DNA from: a virus
Direction: 5' to 3' (one strand)
Length of the DNA stretch: 38,515 nucleotides
IMG/VR virus record: IMGVR_UViG_3300020179_000075
Span: 1 to 38,515 of that record
Below are positions 9,101-16,251 of the stretch, piece by piece. Position 1 is the stretch's first letter; the number at the start of each line of letters is the position of its first letter. The notes beneath the pieces were generated by a model. That model searched no databases, was not told where the DNA came from, and saw only the letters and a list, made by a program, of their open reading frames with translations. Made by a program: the position numbers and the translations under genes.

Positions 9101-11661
9101 GTCTGGTTTGATGCAAGTGAAATGAAATCACTATCACGAACAATTGCAAAGTAGATTTGACCATTAGTTAATCCACCAATTGCAGTATCACCACCAGTTG
9201 CATATGTTAATGGAGTGGCATCAGCATATTTGTGACCTGGAATCTTAAACCAATGTACATATTCTGTACCTGGATTGTAGATTAGAGGATCTGATGGACT
9301 GAATGTTTTGGTGATAGATGGAATTTGAGCACCAGAAACAAGAGTAAAGGAAGTTGTCGATCCTACAGAACCAATAGGATAGATATCATCAGCAAGTCTG
9401 TCTGCAGAAGCACTTAGTTTATGATTACCAGTTGATGCTTGGTTTAGATCAACAAATGAGTTTAGTTGACCACCAGTTGATGTTCGTGCAACTGAAGTGT
9501 TTTTAAATGCTAAAGTATTAAGAAGTAATCTCTTTTCACTGTTATTGACGCCATTAGTTGCAATTGTCCAAACATCATTGAAATAAGGGTTATTAGCTGC
9601 ACCAATATATACGGTTTGACCTGGTGAAAATACACTTAAATCAGCCGTAGAACCAAATTGAACTGTAAATGTTGTTGCATTAGCTGCTAAATTAATACTC
9701 GAAATAGCATATTCATTTTGGTTTAATGATAATCTGAAAAATTCTGCTGTGTTGGCTGATGGTCTTGGACCACCTAATTTTACAAAGTAATTAGTACTAT
9801 TTGCTAAACCACCGATAACTGGGTTTCCACCAGAGTCATAAGTAAGTACTCTGTTTGCAGTAAATCCATTTGCAGGAATACGAATAGTATCTCTAGCTGG
9901 ATTGGTTGTAGTGATATTAAAATTATGTGATCCAGAACCATATGTGGTTAAATCAATAACACTTCCAGTTGATTTATCTTTTAATTTAAAGAGATTACCG
10001 CTTGTTCTTTCAATGTTATAGTATTCATTGTTTGTTAGACCACCAATTACGTTAGATGATTGATACTGAACAAAATCATCAGAACTAAATCCATGAGAAG
10101 GAATAAAGAATGAGTTTGCTTCAGCAATTAAAGTAATTGGAGCAATAAATACATTTCCTGAAAGTCCAGTTACAGTTTGTGCAGATCCAGTGCTTGTAGC
10201 TTTTATTCTAATTCTATTTGAGTTAACAACTTCAACAAAGAAAACTTTAATATTTGCGGCAGTTACTGTAGATGTTGTTTTTTGGCCGGTACTTCCTTGA
10301 ATGGTAATATTACCAGAACCAACAACAACTACTGGAGTATTTAAAGTTAATCCGTGTCCAGTAATATTAATATTGGTATTACTATTACCTGAACCTAACG
10401 ACTCAATTTGTAATACTCTAGAAAATCTGAAGTTACCGTTTGTTGTAGTACCAGTCGATGATAGTGTAATTGCAGCCCCACCAGCGGTATTAGATAACTG
10501 GAAAGTGTTTGTAGTAACACTTTTTGCAAAAAGTACACTTAAACTAGTAAGTCCACCAATACTGGTGTTTCCTACAGGTGAAACATACATTACTGGTCTA
10601 TTTTCAGCAAATCCATGACTTGAAATAGTAATGGTGCTGTTTGTAGTACTAATATTTGCAGAACCAGCATATTTGGTATTTGTATTTAAGAAGTTATCAA
10701 TTACCATTGGTCTGAAACGATAGTCTGACGTGTTCTCACCAGAACCGCTACTGCTTGCTGTTTTAGTTGTTGTTAAGGTATCGGGTGTCGTGGTAACAAT
10801 TCCAGATGTTCCTGCGTTAAATGTGAATACCTGAGAAGCAGTCGAACCACTTAGGAAAACTTCTGTACCAACTGCAAAACCGTGTGGGAACTTTGTATTT
10901 ACAGTAAGAACTGATGGTGATGCATTGTCAGTTTGAATATCAGAAACACCAATTGATGCACCATTATAGAATGAACCAGGAATTACAGCAGTGTATGATG
11001 TACTAATAGTTTGTGAAACATTTCCATTAAAAGGAACTTTGTAAATAAACTGGGAGGTACTAGGAACGGAAGTAATTACATATGAACCTTCATAATTGTT
11101 TCTTGATAAACCATTAATTTCAATTGGTGTACCAACAGTTAACCCGTGTGGACCTACAGTATTAACAGTTACGTTTTTAGATCCATTTGAAATTCTAACA
11201 GTAGAAACTATAATTGGAACTTCACCATTTCTTGCATAGAATGATGGAATATTATTTACAAGACGAAGAGTTTCCCACTTAGTTGACTGAAGACCAAATT
11301 CAAAGTCGGTATCAATTAGGTTTTCTGGAGTACTTACACGAATTTTTGATACTGGATCTAGGAAAGTATCGTCTGGACCAAATCTGGTGTAAACATCTTC
11401 AATAAAAATTTGAAGTTTGTCATCCGCTGCATGGTTTGCAGAAGCTGTATTATAAACTAGGTTAAATACCGTAGTGTCATTTTCCTCATCATATACTGGA
11501 TCTGTTGATAGACCGAGTGATGGTTCTGTGAAGTTGTAAATTACTACGTTTCTAGTTACGTTAGTAATTAGAATGAGTCTTTCTCTTGCAATATTGCCTT
11601 GAATTACAATTTGCTTAATTGAAGGTGTGAAACTATAATCTACAATAAGTTTTTTTGCCAT
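6127..11661 (-). CDS. Very large virion structural protein (1844 residues)
   Basis: The longest gene in the window, with an AGGAG ribosome site before the ATG and a late promoter 32 bases upstream. Residues about 160-850 contain at least seven degenerate modules with a HGF/HGL....V motif, often followed by IGGLTN..Y (PHGLTVGTPIEI, SHGFAENRPVMY, GHGLTLNTPVVV, SHGFSSDDFVQY). Residues about 1150-1270 and 1560-1670 carry a second module type (GTGIP..T.I). Between them, around 1380-1530, is a non-repetitive part (YSWYGAGKIRFGFKDQNGEVKYVHQF, FSPLLLHWGTSVIMDG). Its size and place among fibre genes suggest a baseplate-attached or fibre protein. From memory, giant proteins in this position are labelled 'VrlC' in some cyanomyoviruses; that name gives no function. 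Confidence 0.75.
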   Translation of the reverse strand: MAKKLIVDYSFTPSIKQIVIQGNIARERLILITNVTRNVVIYNFTEPSLGLSTDPVYDEENDTTVFNLVYNTASANHAADDKLQIFIEDVYTRFGPDDTFLDPVSKIRVSTPENLIDTDFEFGLQSTKWETLRLVNNIPSFYARNGEVPIIVSTVRISNGSKNVTVNTVGPHGLTVGTPIEINGLSRNNYEGSYVITSVPSTSQFIYKVPFNGNVSQTISTSYTAVIPGSFYNGASIGVSDIQTDNASPSVLTVNTKFPHGFAVGTEVFLSGSTASQVFTFNAGTSGIVTTTPDTLTTTKTASSSGSGENTSDYRFRPMVIDNFLNTNTKYAGSANISTTNSTITISSHGFAENRPVMYVSPVGNTSIGGLTSLSVLFAKSVTTNTFQLSNTAGGAAITLSSTGTTTNGNFRFSRVLQIESLGSGNSNTNINITGHGLTLNTPVVVVGSGNITIQGSTGQKTTSTVTAANIKVFFVEVVNSNRIRIKATSTGSAQTVTGLSGNVFIAPITLIAEANSFFIPSHGFSSDDFVQYQSSNVIGGLTNNEYYNIERTSGNLFKLKDKSTGSVIDLTTYGSGSHNFNITTTNPARDTIRIPANGFTANRVLTYDSGGNPVIGGLANSTNYFVKLGGPRPSANTAEFFRLSLNQNEYAISSINLAANATTFTVQFGSTADLSVFSPGQTVYIGAANNPYFNDVWTIATNGVNNSEKRLLLNTLAFKNTSVARTSTGGQLNSFVDLNQASTGNHKLSASADRLADDIYPIGSVGSTTSFTLVSGAQIPSITKTFSPSDPLIYNPGTEYVHWFKIPGHKYADATPLTYATGGDTAIGGLTNGQIYFAIVRDSDFISLASNQTNALNRVAMTLTTRPAGSAHSFTTASIGAYLPGAGTLSITDPASLVVQGTNTKFLSEFSSGDTLRFWNTGTSSPGTYFEFEIESVKADGFLKLKTFPAGKSVTGAGVAVDNLFTLPTITAATYVTPTRLYVKSDATAAHRPFDGGVTVYAGNIPDSQIIRQTRRYFRYQSGKGIQISLAVNFNPPVDVHRVTSSGTTATVVTKTAHFLKSGGSYQIQISDAEVPSGNNPYNGVFEVASITNDYVFTYNFITHRFTGNITNGSSTISNVIKTFNATVSTANLRELSGISSTNISSLQPGMEISGTNVLSGTKIKSVRNAAQKVILSKPLADTATSGTFTFTVENIFEFIREGNTVTGTGIPSNTTIESADASTNTLVLSANATATTANLAITQPSTAGSSIAYGFPKFNLDSWTDCAVRVGLFDSQNGMFYEYDGDNLYAVRRSSTQQLSGTVNVTNRSGRIVGDSDTRLQTQLDPGDMIVLRGQSYKVIQINSESELFVQPEYRGATLSNVIVSKTIDTKVPQTSWNIDKCDGRGIYGYDLNINKIQMAYMDYSWYGAGKIRFGFKDQNGEVKYVHQFLHNNKLTEAYFRSGNLPARYEVLTKAAPTFSPLLLHWGTSVIMDGRFDDDKAYLFTADSNTLGFTNAETTTFTQAAVASVGSITGSANSSVITYTNTGSSANYNTDYARVITGTTISGFGIRANTRIVSYTKTSSSVFTITLDQPLTTGISTFTAAANTTNASSAISGMSASSVASLRTGMGVTGTGIPAESRVGAVSSTGFTLVNTSGTAVNATSTGTGINLTFSPFAPSFTIGTSTGLASISANGVLPLVSFRLAPSVDNGITGNLGFRDIINRMQVNLKSAGVLSTHECEIRLFLNANLSNDNFQSIGSPSLSQLYKHQIGDSLQGGLQIFSFRAQGGGIVSGTKRAFATTTSNLSELTSLGNSIIGGDGVYPNGPDILTIAAVPVDLSQITFASPFQIQTRISWSESQA

Positions 11662-11692
11662 TGTCTCCTGTTCCTGTGTTAATTCCTTGTTT

Positions 11693-11700
11693 TATTTATA
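11693..11700 (-). promoter_or_regulatory. T4-type late promoter TATAAATA
   Basis: A perfect TATAAATA on the minus strand, 32 bases before the ATG of the 1844-residue virion gene and touching the stop codon of the 381-residue fibre gene. The spacing matches the site at 6071-6078. Confidence 0.7.
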
Positions 11701-12846
11701 TTATGAAAGGGCTAAAATTAGACCTAGGTTCGATGTAGATGTCAGTGTAGTGATGTTAATTCCGTTTTGTTTTACACTACCAAGACAATTAATATCACCA
11801 TCAACAACAAATTTAAATTGTGGAGGTGGATCCGATACACCAACTCCAACATTTCCTTGTGGGTGGATAGTAAAAGTTTCAATTAAATTGTTTGTTGAAG
11901 TTCCAGAAGCTCCTGCTCTTGATGTAAAAATTCTTACTTTGCCACCTAATGCACTACCAGTTCCTGCTCCTGCTTGAATATCTAAACTAGTTCCTGCAGT
12001 GTTAGTTCCAGTAGCATTTACAGCTTTAAGTCTACCTTGTGTAGTAGTACCAATTGTTAAAGTTGTATTTGTAATTGATGGAACTGATAAAGATGTTGTA
12101 ATTGTTGCGGTTGTATTAACAGTTAATGTACCACTGATTGTAGTATTTCCGTCGAATGAATCAACAACAAATTTATCAACTGATGAACCGTTCTGAACTT
12201 TAAAAAATTCTGTTGATTGAGTATCGGACCCACTGATTGTAACATTTTTATTAAAAGCTACATTATTAGTTACTGTTAAAGTTCCACTAACTGTAGTATT
12301 TCCACTCGAAGAATCAACTAGAAATGTAGTTACTGGTGTAGTATTACCGTCTGTAATTCTTAGAAATGCTGATGCTGCAGTTGTAGAACCTTTAAGAGTG
12401 ATTGTCTCATTAAATTCTGCAGCTTTTGTAACAAAAAGGTTGTCCTTTACATTAACATCTATACCATCTTCAAAATCGACATTATTTGGTTTGATTACAA
12501 CATTAGCAACACCACCAGATACTAAATTAAATGTATCTGTTGTGCTTCTGAACAATCCAGTATTTTGATCACTTTGGAAAGTAATAGATGGAATATTAAG
12601 ACTGCCGTCTGTAACTTTTAGTGTGGTGATATCAACTGGCACTGGAAGTTGAACACCTGTAGAATCAATGGTAAGTTTTGTAGCACCATTTGCTACAAAA
12701 CTAAAAGAACCTTGAGCAGCTCCTTTAAAAATTCCTGTGTCTGTGTCGTTTTGGAAAGTAATGGAGGGAGTTGAAACAGTTCCTGCTCCAAAACGTACTG
12801 TAACTCCTTCTGCAATACCACCACTAGTAACTCTTGTTAACGGCAT
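11701..12846 (-). CDS. Tail-fibre-like structural protein
   Basis: A 381-residue beta-rich protein. It has repeated segments 'ITFQ(N/S)D.(D/N)TG(I/L)F(K/R)' at residues about 28-38 and 90-100, then SGNTTVSGTLTVTNNV and DGNTTISGTLTVNTT units. A GNVGVG motif occurs near residue 330, like the NVGIG repeats of the leftmost fibre gene. The C-terminus (NGINITTLTSTSNLGLILALS) has no chaperone domain. A GGAG precedes the start, and a minimal ATG-TAA lies between it and the true ATG. Likely a late virion fibre or attachment protein. Confidence 0.75.
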   Translation of the reverse strand: MPLTRVTSGGIAEGVTVRFGAGTVSTPSITFQNDTDTGIFKGAAQGSFSFVANGATKLTIDSTGVQLPVPVDITTLKVTDGSLNIPSITFQSDQNTGLFRSTTDTFNLVSGGVANVVIKPNNVDFEDGIDVNVKDNLFVTKAAEFNETITLKGSTTAASAFLRITDGNTTPVTTFLVDSSSGNTTVSGTLTVTNNVAFNKNVTISGSDTQSTEFFKVQNGSSVDKFVVDSFDGNTTISGTLTVNTTATITTSLSVPSITNTTLTIGTTTQGRLKAVNATGTNTAGTSLDIQAGAGTGSALGGKVRIFTSRAGASGTSTNNLIETFTIHPQGNVGVGVSDPPPQFKFVVDGDINCLGSVKQNGINITTLTSTSNLGLILALS

Positions 12847-12882
12847 TTACATAACTCCGCTAAATGAAAACCTCTTACAGTT

Positions 12883-12890
12883 TATTTATA
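12883..12890 (-). promoter_or_regulatory. T4-type late promoter TATAAATA
   Basis: A perfect TATAAATA on the minus strand, 37 bases before the ATG at 12846 and 18 bases past the tRNA-Thr gene. It separates the late fibre block from the tRNA/speD segment. Confidence 0.7.
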
Positions 12891-12907
12891 CAAGTTATTT
12901 TTAAAAA

Positions 12908-12979
12908 AGCCCCCCATCAGACTTGAACTGATGACCGCTCGCTTACAAGGCGAGTGCTCTGCCACTGAGCTAGAGAGGC
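12908..12979 (-). tRNA. tRNA-Thr (anticodon TGT)
   Basis: 72 bases fold as a full cloverleaf. The acceptor strands GCCTCTC and GGGGGGC pair (two T-G wobbles) with discriminator T. The D stem is GCTC/GAGC, the anticodon stem CTCGC/GCGAG with loop CTTGTAA, and the T stem ATCAG/CTGAT with loop TTCAAGT. The anticodon TGT reads ACA. CCA is not encoded. It lies 6 bases past the stop of speD, probably on the same transcript. Confidence 0.93.
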
Positions 12980-12985
12980 AAAAAA

Positions 12986-13324
12986 TTAACCGCGATCAAA
13001 ACAGTTTGAACTGTGTTCTTTTGCTTTAAATTCTGTGATGCAATGCCACATTGCACGTTCTGGATTACTTAATCCACAAGTATATATGTCAATTGCAGCA
13101 CACCCTTTTTCAGGCCACGTATGTATTGAGATATGAGATTCTGATAGAAGTAGTATTAGAGTCACTCCCTGTGGGGTGAATTGGTGAAAACATGAATCTA
13201 AAACTGAGGCACCAGCTTTAATAGCTGCTGTTCTCATTGTTTTGTCTATGAACTCTAAATCATTGAGAAGTGAATCACAGACTCCATAAATTTCTAAAGT
13301 ACAATGTTTTCCAAGATTGTCCAA
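12986..13324 (-). CDS. speD: S-adenosylmethionine decarboxylase proenzyme, prokaryotic class
   Basis: A pyruvoyl enzyme that makes decarboxylated SAM for spermidine synthesis; an auxiliary gene known from cyanomyoviruses. No ATG lies in frame. I chose the TTG at 13324 (MDNLGKHCTLEIYG), which has a GAGG 9 bases upstream. This start makes the protein 112 residues and places the self-cleavage serine (LLSE/SHISIHTWPE) at 63, the key histidine at 68 and the catalytic cysteine (DIYTCG) at 83, the numbering I recall for the Thermotoga enzyme. A TTG at 13339 is a longer alternative. An out-of-frame ATG at 13329 opens only an 11-codon ORF. Low-efficiency initiation may limit expression. It lies between tRNA-Leu and tRNA-Thr. 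Confidence 0.93.
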   Translation of the reverse strand: MDNLGKHCTLEIYGVCDSLLNDLEFIDKTMRTAAIKAGASVLDSCFHQFTPQGVTLILLLSESHISIHTWPEKGCAAIDIYTCGLSNPERAMWHCITEFKAKEHSSNCFDRG

Positions 13325-13349
13325 TTCATAAATCCTCAAGATGATTTAT

Positions 13350-13357
13350 TATTTATT
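13350..13357 (-). promoter_or_regulatory. Possible late promoter (AATAAATA)
   Basis: AATAAATA on the minus strand, 26 bases before the TTG start of speD, at a distance like the perfect late boxes in this window but with the first base changed. It could make speD a late gene. AT-rich spacers give such matches by chance, so confidence is low. Confidence 0.3.
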
Positions 13358-13381
13358 GTTTGAAAATACTAATATTTTCAA

Positions 13382-13454
13382 TAGGAGTGGTGGGATTCGA
13401 ACCCACCCTGGATGGATTTTAAGTCCACTGCCTCTTCCGCTGGGCTACACTCCC
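13382..13454 (-). tRNA. tRNA-Leu (anticodon TAA), short variable loop
   Basis: 73 bases form a cloverleaf: acceptor GGGAGTG/CACTCCT, D arm GCCC/AGGC with a mismatched inner pair, anticodon stem GTGGA/TCCAT with loop CTTAAAA, T stem GTGGG/CCCAC with loop TTCGAAT, and discriminator A. The anticodon TAA reads UUA leucine codons. The variable region is only about 5 bases (CCAGG), whereas bacterial tRNA-Leu normally has a long variable arm. The 5' end directly abuts a T-tract terminator-like hairpin. Confidence 0.85.
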
Positions 13455-13505
13455 AAAAAACCCGAAAAACCCTAGAGCCTGTTTTGGCCAGAAAAATTTT
13501 TCGGG
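13455..13505 (-). terminator. Terminator/attenuator hairpin abutting tRNA-Leu
   Basis: The arms CCCGAAAAA (13505-13497) and TTTTTCGGG (13469-13461) are perfectly complementary over 9 bp and are followed on the minus strand by six T (13460-13455). The loop is 27 bases. GC pairs lie at the base beside the T-tract, as in intrinsic terminators. The T-tract ends at the first base of tRNA-Leu, so readthrough decides tRNA and speD expression. Confidence 0.55.
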
Positions 13506-13558
13506 GGTATTTCGAAAACGAAAGGTCAATTTCGATTTACACTTCCCTCACACGGACA
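13455..13558 (-). ncRNA. Candidate ~100-nt leader or small RNA
   Basis: The interval between gp5 and tRNA-Leu holds no ORF. It starts at a near-consensus promoter and ends at an intrinsic-terminator-like hairpin, so the predicted transcript is about 100 bases. Inside are CGAAA (13534-13530), TTTCG (13523-13519) and CGAAA (13514-13510): the middle segment can pair with either neighbour. The palindrome GAAAAATTTTTC (13502-13491) overlaps the 5' arm of the terminator and could compete with it. It may be a stand-alone sRNA or an attenuating leader of the tRNA-Leu/speD/tRNA-Thr transcript. No known riboswitch was recognised. Confidence 0.4.
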
Positions 13559-13563
13559 ATAGT

Positions 13564-13592
13564 AGTATACCACAATCAGATAGGGGTGTCAA
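13564..13592 (-). promoter_or_regulatory. Sigma70-type promoter TTGACA-N17-TATACT
   Basis: The -35 TTGACA (13592-13587) and -10 TATACT (13569-13564) are 17 bases apart and match the consensus at 11 of 12 positions. The site starts 5 bases past the stop of gp5. The expected transcript starts near 13557 and leads into the structured leader and tRNA-Leu. Confidence 0.75.
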
Positions 13593-13597
13593 GTGGA

Positions 13598-15994
13598 TTA
13601 TCCTTGAATATGAATCGCTGCTGCCTTAGCTCTACAAGCAGCCGCTTCACACTGAGCAGCAGTAGTGACACAACGGGCACCATTGACTTCGTTCTTAGCA
13701 GCTGTTTGTTTAGTTGCTGCGCCAGTTGTATCTGCTTGAGTGGAACTTGTGTTAACTCGTGCAGCACCAGCATTATTTATTTCTGCTGCTCCTACTGTGT
13801 TGTTTGTGACAGCTCCTGTTGTGTTTGATTCAGCAGCACCCGTTTGATTACCTCTAACCCCTCCTACTGTATCGGTCTTTGCTCCTCCTACGAGCGCCGA
13901 GTCCGCAGCTGCTACTACTTTTGTTTTAAGACCAGTAATTCCATTTTTAAATATTGATAAGGAATTAGTACTACCTAATGATGCCCAATTAATTTCACTA
14001 ACAAGGGAAGTTAAATGTCCTCCAGCAAATTCTACACCACCCGATGCAGTAAGACCAACTTTTGCTCCTGTAACAAGATATTGATTGATGGGTTTAATGT
14101 GTACTGAATCTTTATAAAGAAGTTCTGCTTCTCCTAGAGATTCATGTCTTTGCAATCCTCTGTTAACCACTGAAAAATCTTTACAATTAATTGTAAAATT
14201 ACCACCAGAGTTAAAACTGATATCACCATCAACATCCACTATATAATTACCTCTAACTTTAACTACACCATTTTGAATTATAACTTCCTCTTTTGATCCT
14301 GCTGTTGTAATTCTAATTCCCTCTTTAGTTGCAACAAGAGCATTACCATTACCAAGTTCCATATGTGAACGAATAAAATCTGGTGTTGAATCGAACTGAT
14401 GAATAATACCTCCACCATAATCCAAAATAGTATTAAGTGCAGTAACTGGTGCTGATAAACTACCAAGAACTAAATTTGCTACATCAAATTGATCTAGACA
14501 ATCTAATTGAGTTTTATCATATACTTTTGCTGGTGGTTTATCTTCACAACCAGAAGGAGTCATTCCGTTATTCATTTTATAATATTGATTAGGATTTTCT
14601 TTTGGTTTGTTACACAAGAACATTCCCAACAAATTAGCAAGTAAACTTATAATACTTGCTACGCTTGTTATGTTACTAATATTTCCTATATTTCCAAACA
14701 TACTTGCAACTTGAGAAATCATAGATGTGATTGAAGTAATTGCAGTAACTAAACTAGTAACTGCATCAAACACACTCTGTAGACACTGTTGAACCATATC
14801 AAGAAGTGACATTGCTTTTGATATAATTTCATTTACCATACTAATAAGTAATGATTCTAATCCACCCGCAATTAAGCCTACAATAGAATTGATAAAATCA
14901 TTTGTTATTAAACATGCAATTGCTTTTAGAATCATCATCAAAGCATCACATATAATTTTAAGAGTCATTGGAATGGGACTCTTGAAAAATAAAGAAATTT
15001 TTGCAATGATTTCACTAGCTAAATTCAACAACCAACCTTTAACTTTATTGAATACTCCAGTTACATATCCATTAGCAACTTCAATTGCTTTTTTAATTTC
15101 TTCTGCTACTTTAATTTCTTTTCCTGTATATTTACTTGTAGGATTTTTTCTCGTAAATGCTTCACCAAAAAATTGAACTGTAGTTCCTTTTGAATGTGTT
15201 GCTGGATTAGTGGTTCCGCCATTTGTTCCATACTTAACACCACGTTTAACATTCAATAAATTTTTTTTGTTGTAACCTTCATAAGTTAATTCTTCAGATC
15301 CTAAACGAAACCATCCTCTAGGTGGAAGAGATGATGTTCTTGAAACAGGAATAGTAGCTTGTGTTTTATCAACATCTTGAGTTAATTTTACTCCACCTCC
15401 ATTATAATATTCAGACCCTTGTAGTGCTGCTCCAAGAGCCATAAATACTTGTTCTAATTTTTTTAATAATGATTTTTCTTCATTTTCAGATTTCTTTTGT
15501 GCAACTACAACATTACCACCAGTTGCTGCTGGGTTTGCTGCATTTGGTGGTTGTTGGGATGACTGTTGAACGACTCCACTTTCCGCAGTTTGTGCTGGTT
15601 GTGGATTTGTATATTCAATCCTATGTGCGGAACCTATATTTTGATAATCATCAGGAGTTCCAAGTTCTGCACCAAGAGTTTTTAATTTTGTAAATAATGA
15701 ACCAAGAATTAGTGGTTGTTGACAGTCTTCACCATCCATGAATATACCACAAACAACATTACCTGCTTTTAATGCTCCTGTTGATTCTGGTGTTGTCGTT
15801 GGACGCATTAATACAGACCAAGGTAAATCATCTGTCGGTAAAATTTTTCTGTCATCGGTATGAAAACCAAAAATTCTTACCTTAACTCTACCCAACGCTG
15901 GATCTGGATCCGAAGTTCCTTCTACAACTCCATACCACATCTTAGTTGGATCTGCATTTACATTATTTGTTGCAGTTAATAATCCTGGGTTCAT
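13598..15994 (-). CDS. 5: gp5-like baseplate central spike protein, no lysozyme domain seen
   Basis: A 798-residue protein. Residues about 15-110 (MWYGVVEGTSDPDPALGRVKVRIFG.., DLPWSVLMRPTTT, GNVVCGIFMDGE, QPLILGSL) form the OB-fold typical of gp5/VgrG spikes. Residues about 702-755 are a run of 8-residue repeats (VGGAKTDT, VGGVRGNQ, TGAAESNT, TGAVTNNT, VGAAEINN, AGAARVNT), as in the trimeric beta-helix needle of T4 gp5. No lysozyme catalytic region lies between them. Instead there is a hydrophobic, helix-rich segment (about 310-465). The tail end has three cysteines and an AIHIQG terminus. The missing lysozyme may be replaced by the hydrolase domains in the two large genes upstream. No clear ribosome site precedes the ATG. 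Confidence 0.85.
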   Translation of the reverse strand: MNPGLLTATNNVNADPTKMWYGVVEGTSDPDPALGRVKVRIFGFHTDDRKILPTDDLPWSVLMRPTTTPESTGALKAGNVVCGIFMDGEDCQQPLILGSLFTKLKTLGAELGTPDDYQNIGSAHRIEYTNPQPAQTAESGVVQQSSQQPPNAANPAATGGNVVVAQKKSENEEKSLLKKLEQVFMALGAALQGSEYYNGGGVKLTQDVDKTQATIPVSRTSSLPPRGWFRLGSEELTYEGYNKKNLLNVKRGVKYGTNGGTTNPATHSKGTTVQFFGEAFTRKNPTSKYTGKEIKVAEEIKKAIEVANGYVTGVFNKVKGWLLNLASEIIAKISLFFKSPIPMTLKIICDALMMILKAIACLITNDFINSIVGLIAGGLESLLISMVNEIISKAMSLLDMVQQCLQSVFDAVTSLVTAITSITSMISQVASMFGNIGNISNITSVASIISLLANLLGMFLCNKPKENPNQYYKMNNGMTPSGCEDKPPAKVYDKTQLDCLDQFDVANLVLGSLSAPVTALNTILDYGGGIIHQFDSTPDFIRSHMELGNGNALVATKEGIRITTAGSKEEVIIQNGVVKVRGNYIVDVDGDISFNSGGNFTINCKDFSVVNRGLQRHESLGEAELLYKDSVHIKPINQYLVTGAKVGLTASGGVEFAGGHLTSLVSEINWASLGSTNSLSIFKNGITGLKTKVVAAADSALVGGAKTDTVGGVRGNQTGAAESNTTGAVTNNTVGAAEINNAGAARVNTSSTQADTTGAATKQTAAKNEVNGARCVTTAAQCEAAACRAKAAAIHIQG

Positions 15995-16002
15995 AATTGT
16001 TA

Positions 16003-16215
16003 TTAGTTATCGTGAATTTTACACTCTAATGCATCTGGATTATCATCACAATAAAGTTCCAGTGGTGTTGGGTCGTGGTCATCCTCTGGATGTTTCTGAT
16101 GATACCTTTCTAGTGATGATAATTCTTCTTGAGTGTGTCTACGTGACTGGGGAGAAGTCTGTGGATCATCTAGAATTTTTTTATCATGTGCAATATGTTG
16201 TTGAATGTTTTCCAT
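16003..16215 (-). CDS. cp12: CP12-like Calvin-cycle inhibitor
   Basis: A 70-residue acidic protein whose C-terminus (PTPLELYCDDNPDALECKIHDN) matches the CP12 GAPDH-binding end, including its paired cysteines. The N-terminal cysteine pair of many host CP12s is absent. CP12 binds GAPDH and phosphoribulokinase and shuts down the Calvin cycle; cyanophage copies are thought to divert host carbon toward the pentose phosphate pathway and nucleotide synthesis. An AGGAGG precedes the ATG. It is inserted between two baseplate genes, with 8 bases to gp5, so it is probably co-transcribed with late virion genes. Confidence 0.88.
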   Translation of the reverse strand: MENIQQHIAHDKKILDDPQTSPQSRRHTQEELSSLERYHQKHPEDDHDPTPLELYCDDNPDALECKIHDN

Positions 16216-16251
16216 TTTTTAAATCCTCCTCATTTATTTAGTATAAAATCC

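Noticed and set aside
13064-13092. TTGACA-N17 site inside speD
   Set aside because: The -10 is AGTAAT (4 of 6) and it lies inside a coding region with no gene just downstream that needs it.
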